A stretch of DNA of 47,141 bases, taken from JBEOJY01 sp040275305 (GTDB lineage: Bacteria; Pseudomonadota; Alphaproteobacteria; UBA9219). The translations under genes and the position numbers were made by a program. The notes under the pieces were generated by a model. It did not search any database and was not told the origin of the DNA. It was given only the letters and a program-made list of their open reading frames with translations. The stretch is taken from the NCBI GenBank assembly GCA_040275305.1, contig JBEOJY010000034.1:1-47141 (forward strand), read 5' to 3'. Shown piece after piece: positions 15,402 to 23,293 of this stretch (position 1 is its first letter; each line of letters starts with the position of its first letter).

Positions 15402-15854
15402 ATGCCAAGCAGCAGTAAGTTCGATCTGGATGCCGCGCTCGTGCGCAAGCTTGCCAAACTATTGGAAGAAACAGGCCTCGGAGAAATCGAATACGCCGAT
15501 GGCAATAAGAAAATCCGCTGCGCCATGCCGATCCAGCATGTCGGCGTCGCGCCCGCCGCCGCGCCCGCCGCCGCGCTGCCCCACGTCGCCGTCGCAGCCC
15601 CGGCGCCCGCCGCTCCGGTCGGAACGCCTGTGCCGTCCCCGATGGTCGGAACCGCCTATCTCTCTCCCTCTCCCGGAGCGGCAAGCTTCGTCAAGGCTGG
15701 CGATAAGGTCAAGCAAGGCGACACCTTGCTGATCATCGAGGCGATGAAGGTCATGAACCCCATTAAATCCCCATGCGCGGGCACCATCGGCGAGATTCTT
15801 GTCCGCAATGAACAGCCGGTTGAATTCGGCGAAACGCTGATGGTGATAGTTTAA
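15402..15854 (+). CDS. accB: Biotin carboxyl carrier protein of acetyl-CoA carboxylase
   Basis: From the ATG at 15402, which has GAGGAG seven bases upstream, the protein is 150 residues. The N-terminal part (KFDLDAALVRKLAKLLEETG) is the usual AccB dimerisation or partner segment, followed by an Ala/Pro linker (about 50-80). The biotinyl domain carries IEAMKVMN, with biotin attached at K116. A frame open back to 15354 lacks a ribosome site and the family N-terminus. AccB carries CO2 from AccC to the AccAD carboxyltransferase for malonyl-CoA synthesis in the cytoplasm. accC follows 21 bp downstream. Confidence 0.95.
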   Translation: MPSSSKFDLDAALVRKLAKLLEETGLGEIEYADGNKKIRCAMPIQHVGVAPAAAPAAALPHVAVAAPAPAAPVGTPVPSPMVGTAYLSPSPGAASFVKAGDKVKQGDTLLIIEAMKVMNPIKSPCAGTIGEILVRNEQPVEFGETLMVIV

Positions 15855-15875
15855 TAAGCAGCCGGGAGCCTCGCC

Positions 15876-17213
15876 TTGTTCGAAAAAGTACTGATCGCAA
15901 ATCGTGGTGAAATCGCGCTGCGCATCCATCGCGCCTGTCGCGAAATGGGCATCCGCACCGTCGCCGTCCATTCGACCGCCGACGCCGACGCCATGCATGT
16001 GCGCCTCGCCGACGAAAGCGTCTGCATCGGCCCGCCGCCCGCCAAAGACAGTTACCTCAATATACCCGCCATCCTGACGGCGGCCTCCATCACCGGAGCC
16101 GACGCCATCCATCCCGGCATCGGCTTCATGTCGGAAAACGCGACCTTCGCCGAAATGGTCGAACAGCACGGCTTCGTCTTCATCGGCCCGACGCCCGAAC
16201 ATATCCGCATGATGGGCGACAAGGTGACGGCAAAGCAAACGGTCAAAAGCTTAGGCCTCCCCACCGTGCCCGGCTCTGACGGCGGCGTTCCGACCGCCGA
16301 GGAAGCGCGCAAGGTCGCAGGGCAAATCGGCTACCCGGTTCTGATCAAGGCAGCGGCAGGCGGCGGCGGCAAAGGTATGAAAGTCGCTAATTCCGAAGCG
16401 GAAATCGAGGAATCCTACCAACTCGCCCGTGGCGAAGCCCGCGCCGCCTTCGGCAACGACGAAGTCTATATGGAGAAATACCTCGCCAAGCCGCGCCATA
16501 TCGAGGTGCAGCTTCTGGGCGACACCCACGGCAACGCCGTGCATTTCGGCGAGCGCGATTGCTCCATCCAACGTCGCCATCAGAAAGTGATCGAGGAAGC
16601 CCCATCCCCCGGCCTCAACAGCGACGAACGCGCGCAAATCGGCAACCTCGCCGCCAAAGTCATCCGCAAGATCGGCTATCGCGGCGTTGGCACGATCGAG
16701 TTTCTCTACGAGGACGGGAAATTCTATTTCATCGAGATGAATACCCGTCTGCAGATCGAACATACTATAACCGAGATGATTACCGGCATCGACCTCGTGC
16801 GCGAACAAATCCGCGTCGCCGCAGGCCTGCCCATGAGCTACGACCAGAAGGACATCGCCTTCGAAGGCCATGCCATCGAATGCCGCATCAACGCCGAAGA
16901 CCCTGAAACCTTCGCGCCCTCGCCTGGCCGCATCGTCGGATACCACCCGCCCGGCGGCCTCGATGTGCGCGTGGACAGCGCCCTTTACGACGGCTACCGC
17001 GTGCCGTCGAATTACGACAGCATGATCGCCAAGCTGATCGTGCGCGGTAGCAACCGCAACGAATGCCTGCTGCGCTTGCGCCGCGCGTTGGAGGAGTTCG
17101 TCATTGGCGGCGTCAAGACAACCCTGCCGCTACACCGCCGCCTCGTCGCCCAGCCCGACTTCATCAACGGCGACTACGACATCCATTGGCTGGAAGGCTT
17201 TCTCGGCAAGTAG
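15876..17213 (+). CDS. accC: Biotin carboxylase subunit of acetyl-CoA carboxylase
   Basis: The 445-residue protein fits the family length. It starts at a TTG codon: GGGAG (15864-15868) is seven bases upstream and the sequence opens FEKVLIANRGEIALRIHRAC, the canonical AccC start, with no ATG available. ATP-grasp features are AAAGGGGKGMKV (glycine-rich loop, near 160), MEKYLAKPRHIEVQ, RDCSIQRRHQKVIEEAPSP and FIEMNTRLQIEHTITEM. The last usually reads EHPVTE, so a Thr replaces Pro. AccC carboxylates biotin on AccB using ATP and bicarbonate. A family 2 element begins 10 bp after the stop. Confidence 0.97.
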   Translation: MFEKVLIANRGEIALRIHRACREMGIRTVAVHSTADADAMHVRLADESVCIGPPPAKDSYLNIPAILTAASITGADAIHPGIGFMSENATFAEMVEQHGFVFIGPTPEHIRMMGDKVTAKQTVKSLGLPTVPGSDGGVPTAEEARKVAGQIGYPVLIKAAAGGGGKGMKVANSEAEIEESYQLARGEARAAFGNDEVYMEKYLAKPRHIEVQLLGDTHGNAVHFGERDCSIQRRHQKVIEEAPSPGLNSDERAQIGNLAAKVIRKIGYRGVGTIEFLYEDGKFYFIEMNTRLQIEHTITEMITGIDLVREQIRVAAGLPMSYDQKDIAFEGHAIECRINAEDPETFAPSPGRIVGYHPPGGLDVRVDSALYDGYRVPSNYDSMIAKLIVRGSNRNECLLRLRRALEEFVIGGVKTTLPLHRRLVAQPDFINGDYDIHWLEGFLGK

Positions 17214-17215
17214 GC

Positions 17216-17368
17216 GCTAGCAGCACACTACTCTACACTTTAACGCATTGTTTCAGAACAAGACTCGTTGTTACCGCAAGCGTCATGCCGCCTGCGCGAG
17301 CATGACGTATGTGGCTTGTTTTCCTGCAATATCAATGCATTTATCTGCAGGGTAGCATGGGCTAGCAG
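17216..17368. repeat. Family 2 element (17224-17359) with 8-bp flanking direct repeats
   Basis: The ends CACACTACTCT...AACGCATTG (left) and ...AGGGTAGCATG (right) are imperfect inverted repeats shared with the elements at 8864 and 34701. The small core includes GTCATGCCGCC...GAGCATGAC. GCTAGCAG is present on both sides (17216-17223 and 17361-17368), a candidate target-site duplication. The right copy ends four bases before the stop of the next gene on -. Confidence 0.75.
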
Positions 17369-17371
17369 TAT

Positions 17372-17869
17372 CTAGGGCATAACCCAACCCGAAAACGCGC
17401 TATTCCGGGGAGGTGTCGGAGGCGTCGAAGGAAAGCAACCGTTTTTCGAGAAGTGCCCGGCAATGGCGCGAATATCATGATTGAAATCGCCATAGTGTGT
17501 CAGACACCCATACCAAGGAGCGTTAACTTGGAAGGGGGCTTTCAAATGAACAGTCGGAACGCTGCCAAATTCTGTATTTATCGCCCCCATAGTAACGACA
17601 ATCGAAGATTGATCATCTTGTGTGTCCCGGAACGATATCCGGTAACTCCCGATACCTATGTATTCTACGGAAGCGCGAATACGATTGTTAGAAGTTTTTG
17701 TCATCGCCGCTCCGGCTACGGCAAAGTGCTGAGCGATATCCGCGCCAATCATTTCATCCTGAATTTTTTCATCGGTTTCGTAATAATCCTCATAATCCAG
17801 ATCATTCCAGCCGATGCCCTTAAGCACAGCTTTGACCGCGCTCTTGTGCGGATATTTGAATGAAAACAT
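17372..17869 (-). CDS. Unknown soluble protein
   Basis: The protein of 165 residues starts at the ATG at 17869, which has GGAG eight bases upstream; an ATG 24 bases earlier lacks a site. It is acidic and aromatic-rich (NDLDYEDYYETDEKIQDEMIG) and has no signal peptide or membrane segment. Regular beta-type stretches (ASVEYIGIGSYRISFRDT, SIVVTMGAI) suggest a compact fold. I do not recognise it. The DNA is more AT-rich than neighbouring core genes and it is bordered by repeats, which suggests an accessory gene. Its 3' end abuts the family 2 element, so its last residues (SAFSGWVMP) might have been altered by that insertion. Confidence 0.65.
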   Translation of the reverse strand: MFSFKYPHKSAVKAVLKGIGWNDLDYEDYYETDEKIQDEMIGADIAQHFAVAGAAMTKTSNNRIRASVEYIGIGSYRISFRDTQDDQSSIVVTMGAINTEFGSVPTVHLKAPFQVNAPWYGCLTHYGDFNHDIRAIAGHFSKNGCFPSTPPTPPRNSAFSGWVMP

Positions 17870-18648
17870 AAGCCCATCTCCATAAAAGTTCATAGCAACA
17901 ACAGAATAAACAGCGTCTACCCTGAGGTCAAATAATGCATATGGCCGTATGTAATACTAAGAATAGTTTGTATCAAGTTTTATTGTGTGAATATAATAAA
18001 CACACGCCAAGCGCAGAGACGATTCTCTACAAGTCGACGCCACCCGCGTATGCGGGGGATTGGAAGCGCCCGCATCTAAAATCATATCATTGCAGTTTGT
18101 TGTCGCTTCATACCCCACAAGCCGACCTTAGGGCATGAGAAGTCGAATATCCAGAAAAGGGCCGTCATTGCGAGGAGCGAAGCGACGTGGCAATCCAGAG
18201 TGGCAAGCGCCGTCGTCCTCTGCGGCTCCTCGCGATGACGGCCCTTTTTGCTATGAAGGTCTTGATTAGCCCAGAGAAGCGCTTGAATTATGTCACTCCA
18301 AGTCTTCATACCCGGTTAAGCATAACGCCAAAAAGTAACGACCCGTTAATAAGAGATACTTGTTTTTGGTAACTACTAACCGCAGACAGGCAAGTTTTGC
18401 GACAACATGGTTAAAGGAAATTTTACCGCAAAATCAATGATTTAGTTGCATGAATTCGCGTTATGATTGAGTTGTAGGCAGGAATAACACGTAAGAAAAA
18501 CAGGAAAAGACCAGAAATTGAGCAAGGACTACTAGGAATAGGTTCTGGTGAATAAAGGGCAGAAATCGACACAAAGATCGAAACGGAATAGACGCAGAGA
18601 TAAGGGAAAAACGCTATGACGATATATGCCAATGAAAACCGTCAAATA
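17870..18648. other. AT-rich gene-free stretch with one repeat
   Basis: Apart from family 4 copy 3 (18155-18305) and a small CCCGC-GTAT-GCGGG hairpin (18043-18056), I see nothing coding. Short frames lack ribosome sites and plausible composition. Bases 18310-18640 are AT-rich and unexplained. Confidence 0.5.
18155..18305 (+). repeat. Family 4 palindromic element, copy 3, with tail
   Basis: This is the simplest and most complete copy. AAAAGGGCCGTCATTGCGAG (18155-) pairs with CTCGCGATGACGGCCCTTTTT (to 18249), giving a long stem ending in a T-run. The tail TTGATTAGCCCAGAGAAGCG follows to about 18305. As RNA it would be a strong intrinsic-terminator-like structure. Confidence 0.85.
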
Positions 18649-18891
18649 CTAGACCTGAATATTAACCGAGGAGCCGCCTTTACCGCCGCTGCTGCCGCCG
18701 CGTCCTCCTCCTTTCGCTTTTTCGGCATTGCTCCGCGATTTATGGCTGCCCTCGCCGCGCGGCGAGGGGTCAACGGCAGCGCGGGTCAAGGGCGCGCTCG
18801 CCTGCGCTTGAATATGCGGTACGGCCTTGGTCGCCAGATCCTGCGGCGTAGCGGTGGGCAGGGGCGGTGGCAATATGGGCGTCAGCTGCAT
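18649..18891 (-). CDS. Small Pro/Gly-rich disordered protein
   Basis: The 80-residue protein opens MQLTPILPPPLPTATPQDLA, continues with an AAVDPSPRGEGSHKSRSN segment and ends in a Gly/Ser/Lys tail closing SVNIQV. It has no globular core, signal peptide or membrane segment. GGGGA lies six bases before the ATG. I prefer this strand over the opposing + frame (18616-19074), which reads through the same low-complexity DNA as an Ala/Arg-rich peptide. It is divergent from the DUF2336 gene, and small disordered proteins of this look may accompany DUF2336 genes; that association is a recollection, not checked. Confidence 0.5.
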   Translation of the reverse strand: MQLTPILPPPLPTATPQDLATKAVPHIQAQASAPLTRAAVDPSPRGEGSHKSRSNAEKAKGGGRGGSSGGKGGSSVNIQV

Positions 18892-19070
18892 CGGCGATCC
18901 CCGTTAAACAGCCCTGTTTCGAGAGCATTATTATGCCAGAAACGTGGTGAAAATTCCCTTAACTTTTTAGTAGTCAATTGGCACTATAGCAAAAAAGCAT
19001 TCTATCCAGAAAAATCATTCTTAAATCGCAACGAACAGAGGTATTGCCCATGTGGCCTCGCGAGGAAACA

Positions 19071-20198
19071 ATGAGCAAATTGCAACACACCTTGCCCGCA
19101 ATGTTTGCCCTGGCGCACGAGCGTTCGGAAGGCGCGCGTATCGAACTTGCTGGAATGCTGGCCGACTTGTTTTTGAACGAGGAAACCCAGCTCTCCCTGC
19201 GCGAAGAGGAACTGGTCAACGAACTGATCGAGCAACTTCTGCAGAACAGATCGCCTGCCGTCCGCGCGCAGCTCGTCAAGAAATTCGCCAATGCGGCCAG
19301 AATGCCGCGTAAGATGGCGATGTCGTTCGCGTATGAGGACATAGAAGTCGCGCGCCCCATACTTGTGACCAGCCAGACGCTCACCGACGATGACCTGATC
19401 ACGATCATCGGAATGCAGAGCCGTGACCATGCCGAAGCGATTGCTCAGCGCGCAAGCATCAACGAAGCTGTGGCGGATGCGCTGGTGACAACCGGGGATA
19501 TCCGCATCATGCAGATCGTCGCCGAAAACATGGGCGCCATTCTGAGCAGGAAGGCGATCAACATTCTGTCGACTTCCGCGCGCTTCACGGCGGAACTGCG
19601 CAGTCCCGTCATGCGTCGCCCAGAAATGACGACCGAAGCCGCCGTTGACCTTTACTGGTGGGTATCTCTGGACCTCCGCCGCTATGCGCTGAAGCGCTTT
19701 GGCATAAATGCCGGGCAAGTTGACGAGGCGCTGGCCAAAACCATCGAAACGCTCTTGAACTACCACAAGCACGATAAAGACAACGACGAAACTATGATGC
19801 AAGTGGCGGACTGGATTACCGAGCGTCAGGCCATGACCACCAGAATCCTTCCGCAGGTTCTGCGCATGGAGCACTATCGCTTGTTCAATGTTCTCCTAAG
19901 CCGCCTCTCGTCGCTGCCCCTCGCCATGATCGACACGATCGTAGCTGAAATGGGGGGCAGAGGGCTCGCGGTGTTGTGTCGTTCGCTAGGACTTGACAAA
20001 GCGGGCTTCGTGTCGCTGTTTCTCCTGTCGCGCGGCTCCCGTCCGGGCGAGCAAGTGGTGCATCCCCGCGAGTTGAGCTACGCGCTCGCCGCGTTCGACC
20101 GCATGTCGGTCACGCTTGCGCAGGACCTCTTGCGCACCTGGAAGAAAGACCCTACCTATATTTTGCGCAAACAGGATGATATTATGCTTGAAGCTTAG
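19071..20198 (+). CDS. DUF2336 family helical-repeat protein
   Basis: From the ATG at 19071 (GAGGAAACA just upstream) the protein is 375 residues. It is predicted nearly all helical, with HEAT-like repeats such as FLNEETQLSLREEELVNELI, RSPAVRAQLVKKFANAA and DDLITIIGMQSRDHAEAIAQ. The pattern AALSADPEIEVARPIL-like (here YEDIEVARPILVTSQTLTDDDL) is characteristic of DUF2336, an alphaproteobacterial family of unknown function. In-frame TTG 19044 and ATG 19050 are alternative starts; 19050 also has AGAGG upstream. It has no membrane segment. The next gene starts 30 bp downstream and is probably cotranscribed. Confidence 0.85.
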   Translation: MSKLQHTLPAMFALAHERSEGARIELAGMLADLFLNEETQLSLREEELVNELIEQLLQNRSPAVRAQLVKKFANAARMPRKMAMSFAYEDIEVARPILVTSQTLTDDDLITIIGMQSRDHAEAIAQRASINEAVADALVTTGDIRIMQIVAENMGAILSRKAINILSTSARFTAELRSPVMRRPEMTTEAAVDLYWWVSLDLRRYALKRFGINAGQVDEALAKTIETLLNYHKHDKDNDETMMQVADWITERQAMTTRILPQVLRMEHYRLFNVLLSRLSSLPLAMIDTIVAEMGGRGLAVLCRSLGLDKAGFVSLFLLSRGSRPGEQVVHPRELSYALAAFDRMSVTLAQDLLRTWKKDPTYILRKQDDIMLEA

Positions 20199-20228
20199 GA
20201 TTATGTCTGACGGAGAAAGGAAGGCGCG

Positions 20229-20588
20229 ATGCTGAGATATCACGAAAAGCCGGTATCTGGACGGTTGGCGCGTGCGATTGAAGACGCGATCTTGCTCGGA
20301 CATATCAAAGAAATCGACGCGATACTAGAGCGCGTGGACGGCGACGACAGTTTCCCGGAAGACCTGCGTTATGGATTGGAGGCGTTGCGCCACTTCCGCG
20401 AGCACTATACCAAACCAGACGAATACGCCCGACAGACCGGAACGCAGACCGCGAGCAACAAACAAGAAACGTCTTCCGTCGATATGACCGCAAGGCAAAT
20501 CCGGCTGATCGAGTCGGCATGGGGTTCGGAATTGCTGGATATGGTGAACGGCGAAACGCGCGAAGAAACCAAGGCCAAAGCGTCATAA
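20229..20588 (+). CDS. Unknown small helical protein downstream of DUF2336 gene
   Basis: The 119-residue protein has AAAGGAAGG before its ATG. It is mostly charged and helical (SGRLARAIEDAILLGHIKEIDAILERV...LRYGLEALRHFREHY), with a polar middle and a C-terminal helix (ARQIRLIESAWGSELLDMV). There are no cysteines, signal peptide or membrane segments. I do not recognise the family. The 30-bp spacing makes it an operon partner of the DUF2336 gene and possibly an interacting subunit; that is inference. Confidence 0.75.
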   Translation: MLRYHEKPVSGRLARAIEDAILLGHIKEIDAILERVDGDDSFPEDLRYGLEALRHFREHYTKPDEYARQTGTQTASNKQETSSVDMTARQIRLIESAWGSELLDMVNGETREETKAKAS

Positions 20589-20635
20589 ACCGTAAATCAA
20601 AAATCCTCCTTCAAGAGGGTCAAACAATAGTCAGA

Positions 20636-20775
20636 AAAAAGGACCGTCATTGCGAGGAGTTTTCCGCCGAAGGCGGAAAGCGACGCGGCAATCCAGAGTC
20701 GTCAGGGGTAGTTCTCGCGACTCTGGATTGCTTCGCCCCCAAGAGGGGGCTCGCAAGGACGGCGCTATTTTCGAC
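20636..20775 (+). repeat. Family 4 palindromic element, copy 4, between convergent genes
   Basis: AAAAAAGGACCGTCATTGCGAG (from 20636) and CTCGCAAGGACGG...TATTTT are the outer arms. Inside are the GGCAATCCAGAGTCG/CGACTCTGGATTGC pair and a nested TTTTCCGCCGAAGGCGGAAA hairpin at the same place where other copies vary; the right arm instead has GCCCCCAAGAGGGGGC. The tail is absent. It lies between the convergent small gene and cca and may serve as a bidirectional terminator. Confidence 0.8.
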
Positions 20776-20808
20776 GTTCGTCTTTCCGCCTCCAGCGGGG
20801 CTTGGTCG

Positions 20809-22095
20809 TTACCATAAACCGCCCTTCAGGATTTTTGCCTGCGCAAGGCATTCTTCGCGTGTCGGTCTAAAATCCCGCGCGATCCACCAGTCTTCAATCT
20901 TGCGCAACAACTCGCCCATGCGCGGACCCTCCGCAAGGCCCAGCGCTGCGAGATCCTTGCCGCGCACCGGAAACGCGATAGGATTCCATGCGAGAGCCTC
21001 GGCAACCGTCTCCCCAAGCCTGTCAGACAAGCAGACCTCGCAAGAGCAGGCTAGCAGCGCGGAAGCCAGCGCCAAACCGTCGCCGTGCCGATACAATGCG
21101 CGCCTGAACGCTTCTCTCGTAAGTTTCTCTTGCGCGAGCAGGGTAGGCAGCGAGCCAAAAGTCGTAAGTGCTTCCGTATCGTGGTTCGAAAGCTTTAGCC
21201 TGCGCCCGACCGCCTCGCAAATATTTGCGTCGGCGGGCAAAACGCTGGCAAGCCGCATGAGGCCAGCCGACGGGAACAAGCGGGCTGGCGCGGCGGGATC
21301 GTGATCGGCAACGCGCATTTCCAAATCAATTAACGCCTCGAAGCGGACAAGACTAGTCTCCGCCTCCGGCAAGGCAAACCCGGCAATGCCGTTGTTGGAC
21401 ATGCAACGCCACGCGGACAGAGGATTTGGCGCGCGAAAAAGCTTGAGAAGTTCACGCGCCACGCGCTCGATCGAAAGACGCGACATAAGCGGCGCAAGCT
21501 CCCGGCACGCCGAAAGCCCTTCGCTGTCAATCTCCCGCTTCGCAAACCATGCGTTGAAGCGAAAGAAACGCAAAATGCGCAGAACGTCTTCCTGAATGCG
21601 CTGGCGCGGATCGCCGATAAAGCGAACGATACCCGCCGCCAAATCCTCCTGACCATGATGATAGTCGTACAGCTTTCCACTTGCGTCGGCGTAAATCGCG
21701 TTCATGGTGAAGTCTCGCCGCGCGGCATCGGTCCGCCAGTCGTCGGTGAAGGCTACCTTCGCGTGCCGTCCGTCCGTCTCGACATCGCGCCGCAAAGTTG
21801 TGATTTCATAGCCCTTGCCGTCAAACACCGCCGTCACGGTGCCATGCGCAAGGCCCGTCGGCTTGATCCTCAACCCCGCCGCTGCCAGTAGCTCCGTGAC
21901 GCGAGCGGGTTCCAGCGTCGTGGCCAAATCGACCTCGCGGACCTCGTGCCCAAGCAGCGCATCGCGCACAGCGCCGCCCACCACCCGCGCCTCGCCACCC
22001 CCATCGCGCAAGGCGGCGAATATCCGGCGCAGACCTTCCTCGCGCAACCATGCGTACGGGCCAATGGGATCAAGGGAAGTCGGAATGCCTGACAT
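20809..22095 (-). CDS. cca: CCA tRNA nucleotidyltransferase
   Basis: From the ATG at 22095 the protein is 428 residues. The nucleotidyltransferase head has ARVVGGAVRDALLGHEVREVDLATT (GGxVRD, then D-x-D equivalent EVDLA), followed by GLAHGTVTAVFDGKGYEITTLRRDV, RRDFTMNAIYAD and DPRQRIQEDVLRILRFFRFNAWF, all hallmarks of class II CCA-adding/poly(A) polymerase enzymes. The C-terminal helical body is alphaproteobacterial in type. The enzyme adds or repairs the 3' CCA end of tRNAs. The frame extends to 22224 but those residues are unlike the family. No good ribosome site is seen at 22095, so the exact start is moderately certain. It is divergent from the moxR block. Confidence 0.93.
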   Translation of the reverse strand: MSGIPTSLDPIGPYAWLREEGLRRIFAALRDGGGEARVVGGAVRDALLGHEVREVDLATTLEPARVTELLAAAGLRIKPTGLAHGTVTAVFDGKGYEITTLRRDVETDGRHAKVAFTDDWRTDAARRDFTMNAIYADASGKLYDYHHGQEDLAAGIVRFIGDPRQRIQEDVLRILRFFRFNAWFAKREIDSEGLSACRELAPLMSRLSIERVARELLKLFRAPNPLSAWRCMSNNGIAGFALPEAETSLVRFEALIDLEMRVADHDPAAPARLFPSAGLMRLASVLPADANICEAVGRRLKLSNHDTEALTTFGSLPTLLAQEKLTREAFRRALYRHGDGLALASALLACSCEVCLSDRLGETVAEALAWNPIAFPVRGKDLAALGLAEGPRMGELLRKIEDWWIARDFRPTREECLAQAKILKGGLW

Positions 22096-22253
22096 AAAGG
22101 ACAGTTTGCATAGGAAATGGATAAGGGGCAATGGGAAAACCGCCCCCGTTTCGCTGGTTAAAAAGAAACGCGCAGAGACTATGGTGTTTCTTGCCCGCGT
22201 GGAATGCGCTACGCTGACCCGCAAAGCAGAGGAAACTTGCGCGAAGAGGGCAT

Positions 22254-23288
22254 ATGCAGGCGACGAAAAAGCATGATAAGGAAATTCCCGCCGCGCCGGG
22301 CAACGATCATGACATGGTGGCCGTCGTTGAAACTTGCGCGAAACGGCTGCAACAGGCGCGAGAGGAAATCGAAGGCATCGTCTTCGGTCAGGACGAGGTC
22401 GTCAGACTGACGACGATGGCGCTGCTTTCCGGCGGCCATGCGTTGCTGATCGGCGTGCCGGGCCTCGCCAAGACGAAGCTGGTGGAAACCATCGCGACCG
22501 TGATGGGGTTGGAAACGCGCCGTATCCAGTGCACGCCCGACCTTATGCCAGCCGATATCCTCGGCTCGGAAGTGCTTGACGAGGACGAAAAGGGCCGCCG
22601 TTCCTTCCGCTTCATCCATGGCCCTGTCTTCGCGCAGCTCCTGATGGCCGACGAAATCAACCGTGCCAGCCCGCGCACGCAATCGGCCTTGCTGCAAGCC
22701 ATGCAGGAATTGCGCGTCACCATCGCGGGCAAGAATTATCCGCTGCCCGCGCCTTTCCATGTGCTGGCGACGCAGAATCCTTTGGAGCAGGAAGGAACCT
22801 ACCCCCTTCCGGAAGCCCAGCTTGACCGATTTCTGATGCAAATAGATGTGGGATACCCAGACCTTGAATCCGAGCGCAGAATGCTGCTTTCGACCACATC
22901 CGGGGCGAAAGCCATGCCACGCCCCGTCATCAGCGCGACGGAGCTGCGCGACGCGCAAGAACTCGTGCGCCGCATGCCTATTGGCGAATCGGTCGTGGCC
23001 GGGTTGCTCAAACTCGTGCGCAATGTAAGGCCTGAAACAAGCGCCTTGCCGTTAATTCAAAAATGCGTTGCATGGGGCCCAGGCCCTCGCGCCTCGCAAG
23101 CTCTAAGCCTAGCTTCGCGCGCCCGCGCTTTGCTTGACGGAAGGCTCTCTCCATCGCTTGACGACGTGAAAGCGCTTGCGCATCCGGCCTTGCGACACCG
23201 CATGGCGCTGTCTTTCTCCGCCCGCGCCGAAGGCGTGACCATCGCGCAGGTGATCGACGAGGCGCTCCGCGATCTGGACGAGAACTAA
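22254..23288 (+). CDS. MoxR family AAA+ ATPase
   Basis: The 344-residue protein has Walker A GVPGLAKTK (near 67-75), Walker B LLMADEINRA, the LATQNPLEQEGTYPLPEAQLDRF region with sensor and arginine-type residues, and a C-terminal lid ending VIDEALRDLDEN. MoxR ATPases act with DUF58/VWA proteins in assembly or stress-related complexes, often at the envelope. The ATG has GAGGG upstream. The DUF58 gene begins five bases after the stop, so the two are translationally close. It is the first gene of a block running to 30173. Confidence 0.94.
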   Translation: MQATKKHDKEIPAAPGNDHDMVAVVETCAKRLQQAREEIEGIVFGQDEVVRLTTMALLSGGHALLIGVPGLAKTKLVETIATVMGLETRRIQCTPDLMPADILGSEVLDEDEKGRRSFRFIHGPVFAQLLMADEINRASPRTQSALLQAMQELRVTIAGKNYPLPAPFHVLATQNPLEQEGTYPLPEAQLDRFLMQIDVGYPDLESERRMLLSTTSGAKAMPRPVISATELRDAQELVRRMPIGESVVAGLLKLVRNVRPETSALPLIQKCVAWGPGPRASQALSLASRARALLDGRLSPSLDDVKALAHPALRHRMALSFSARAEGVTIAQVIDEALRDLDEN

Positions 23289-23293
23289 TCGCC

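Noticed and set aside
18616..19074. 152-residue frame on + over the small disordered protein
   Set aside because: It gives Ala/Arg-rich low-complexity sequence opposite a better-supported - frame with a ribosome site, and overlaps the start of the DUF2336 gene.
20519..21304. 261-residue frame on + across the small gene, repeat and cca
   Set aside because: It reads through repeat DNA and the antisense of cca; Ser/Ala/Arg-rich shadow.
22096..22224. Longer N-terminus for the CCA-adding enzyme
   Set aside because: The extra residues are unlike the family and lack a ribosome site.
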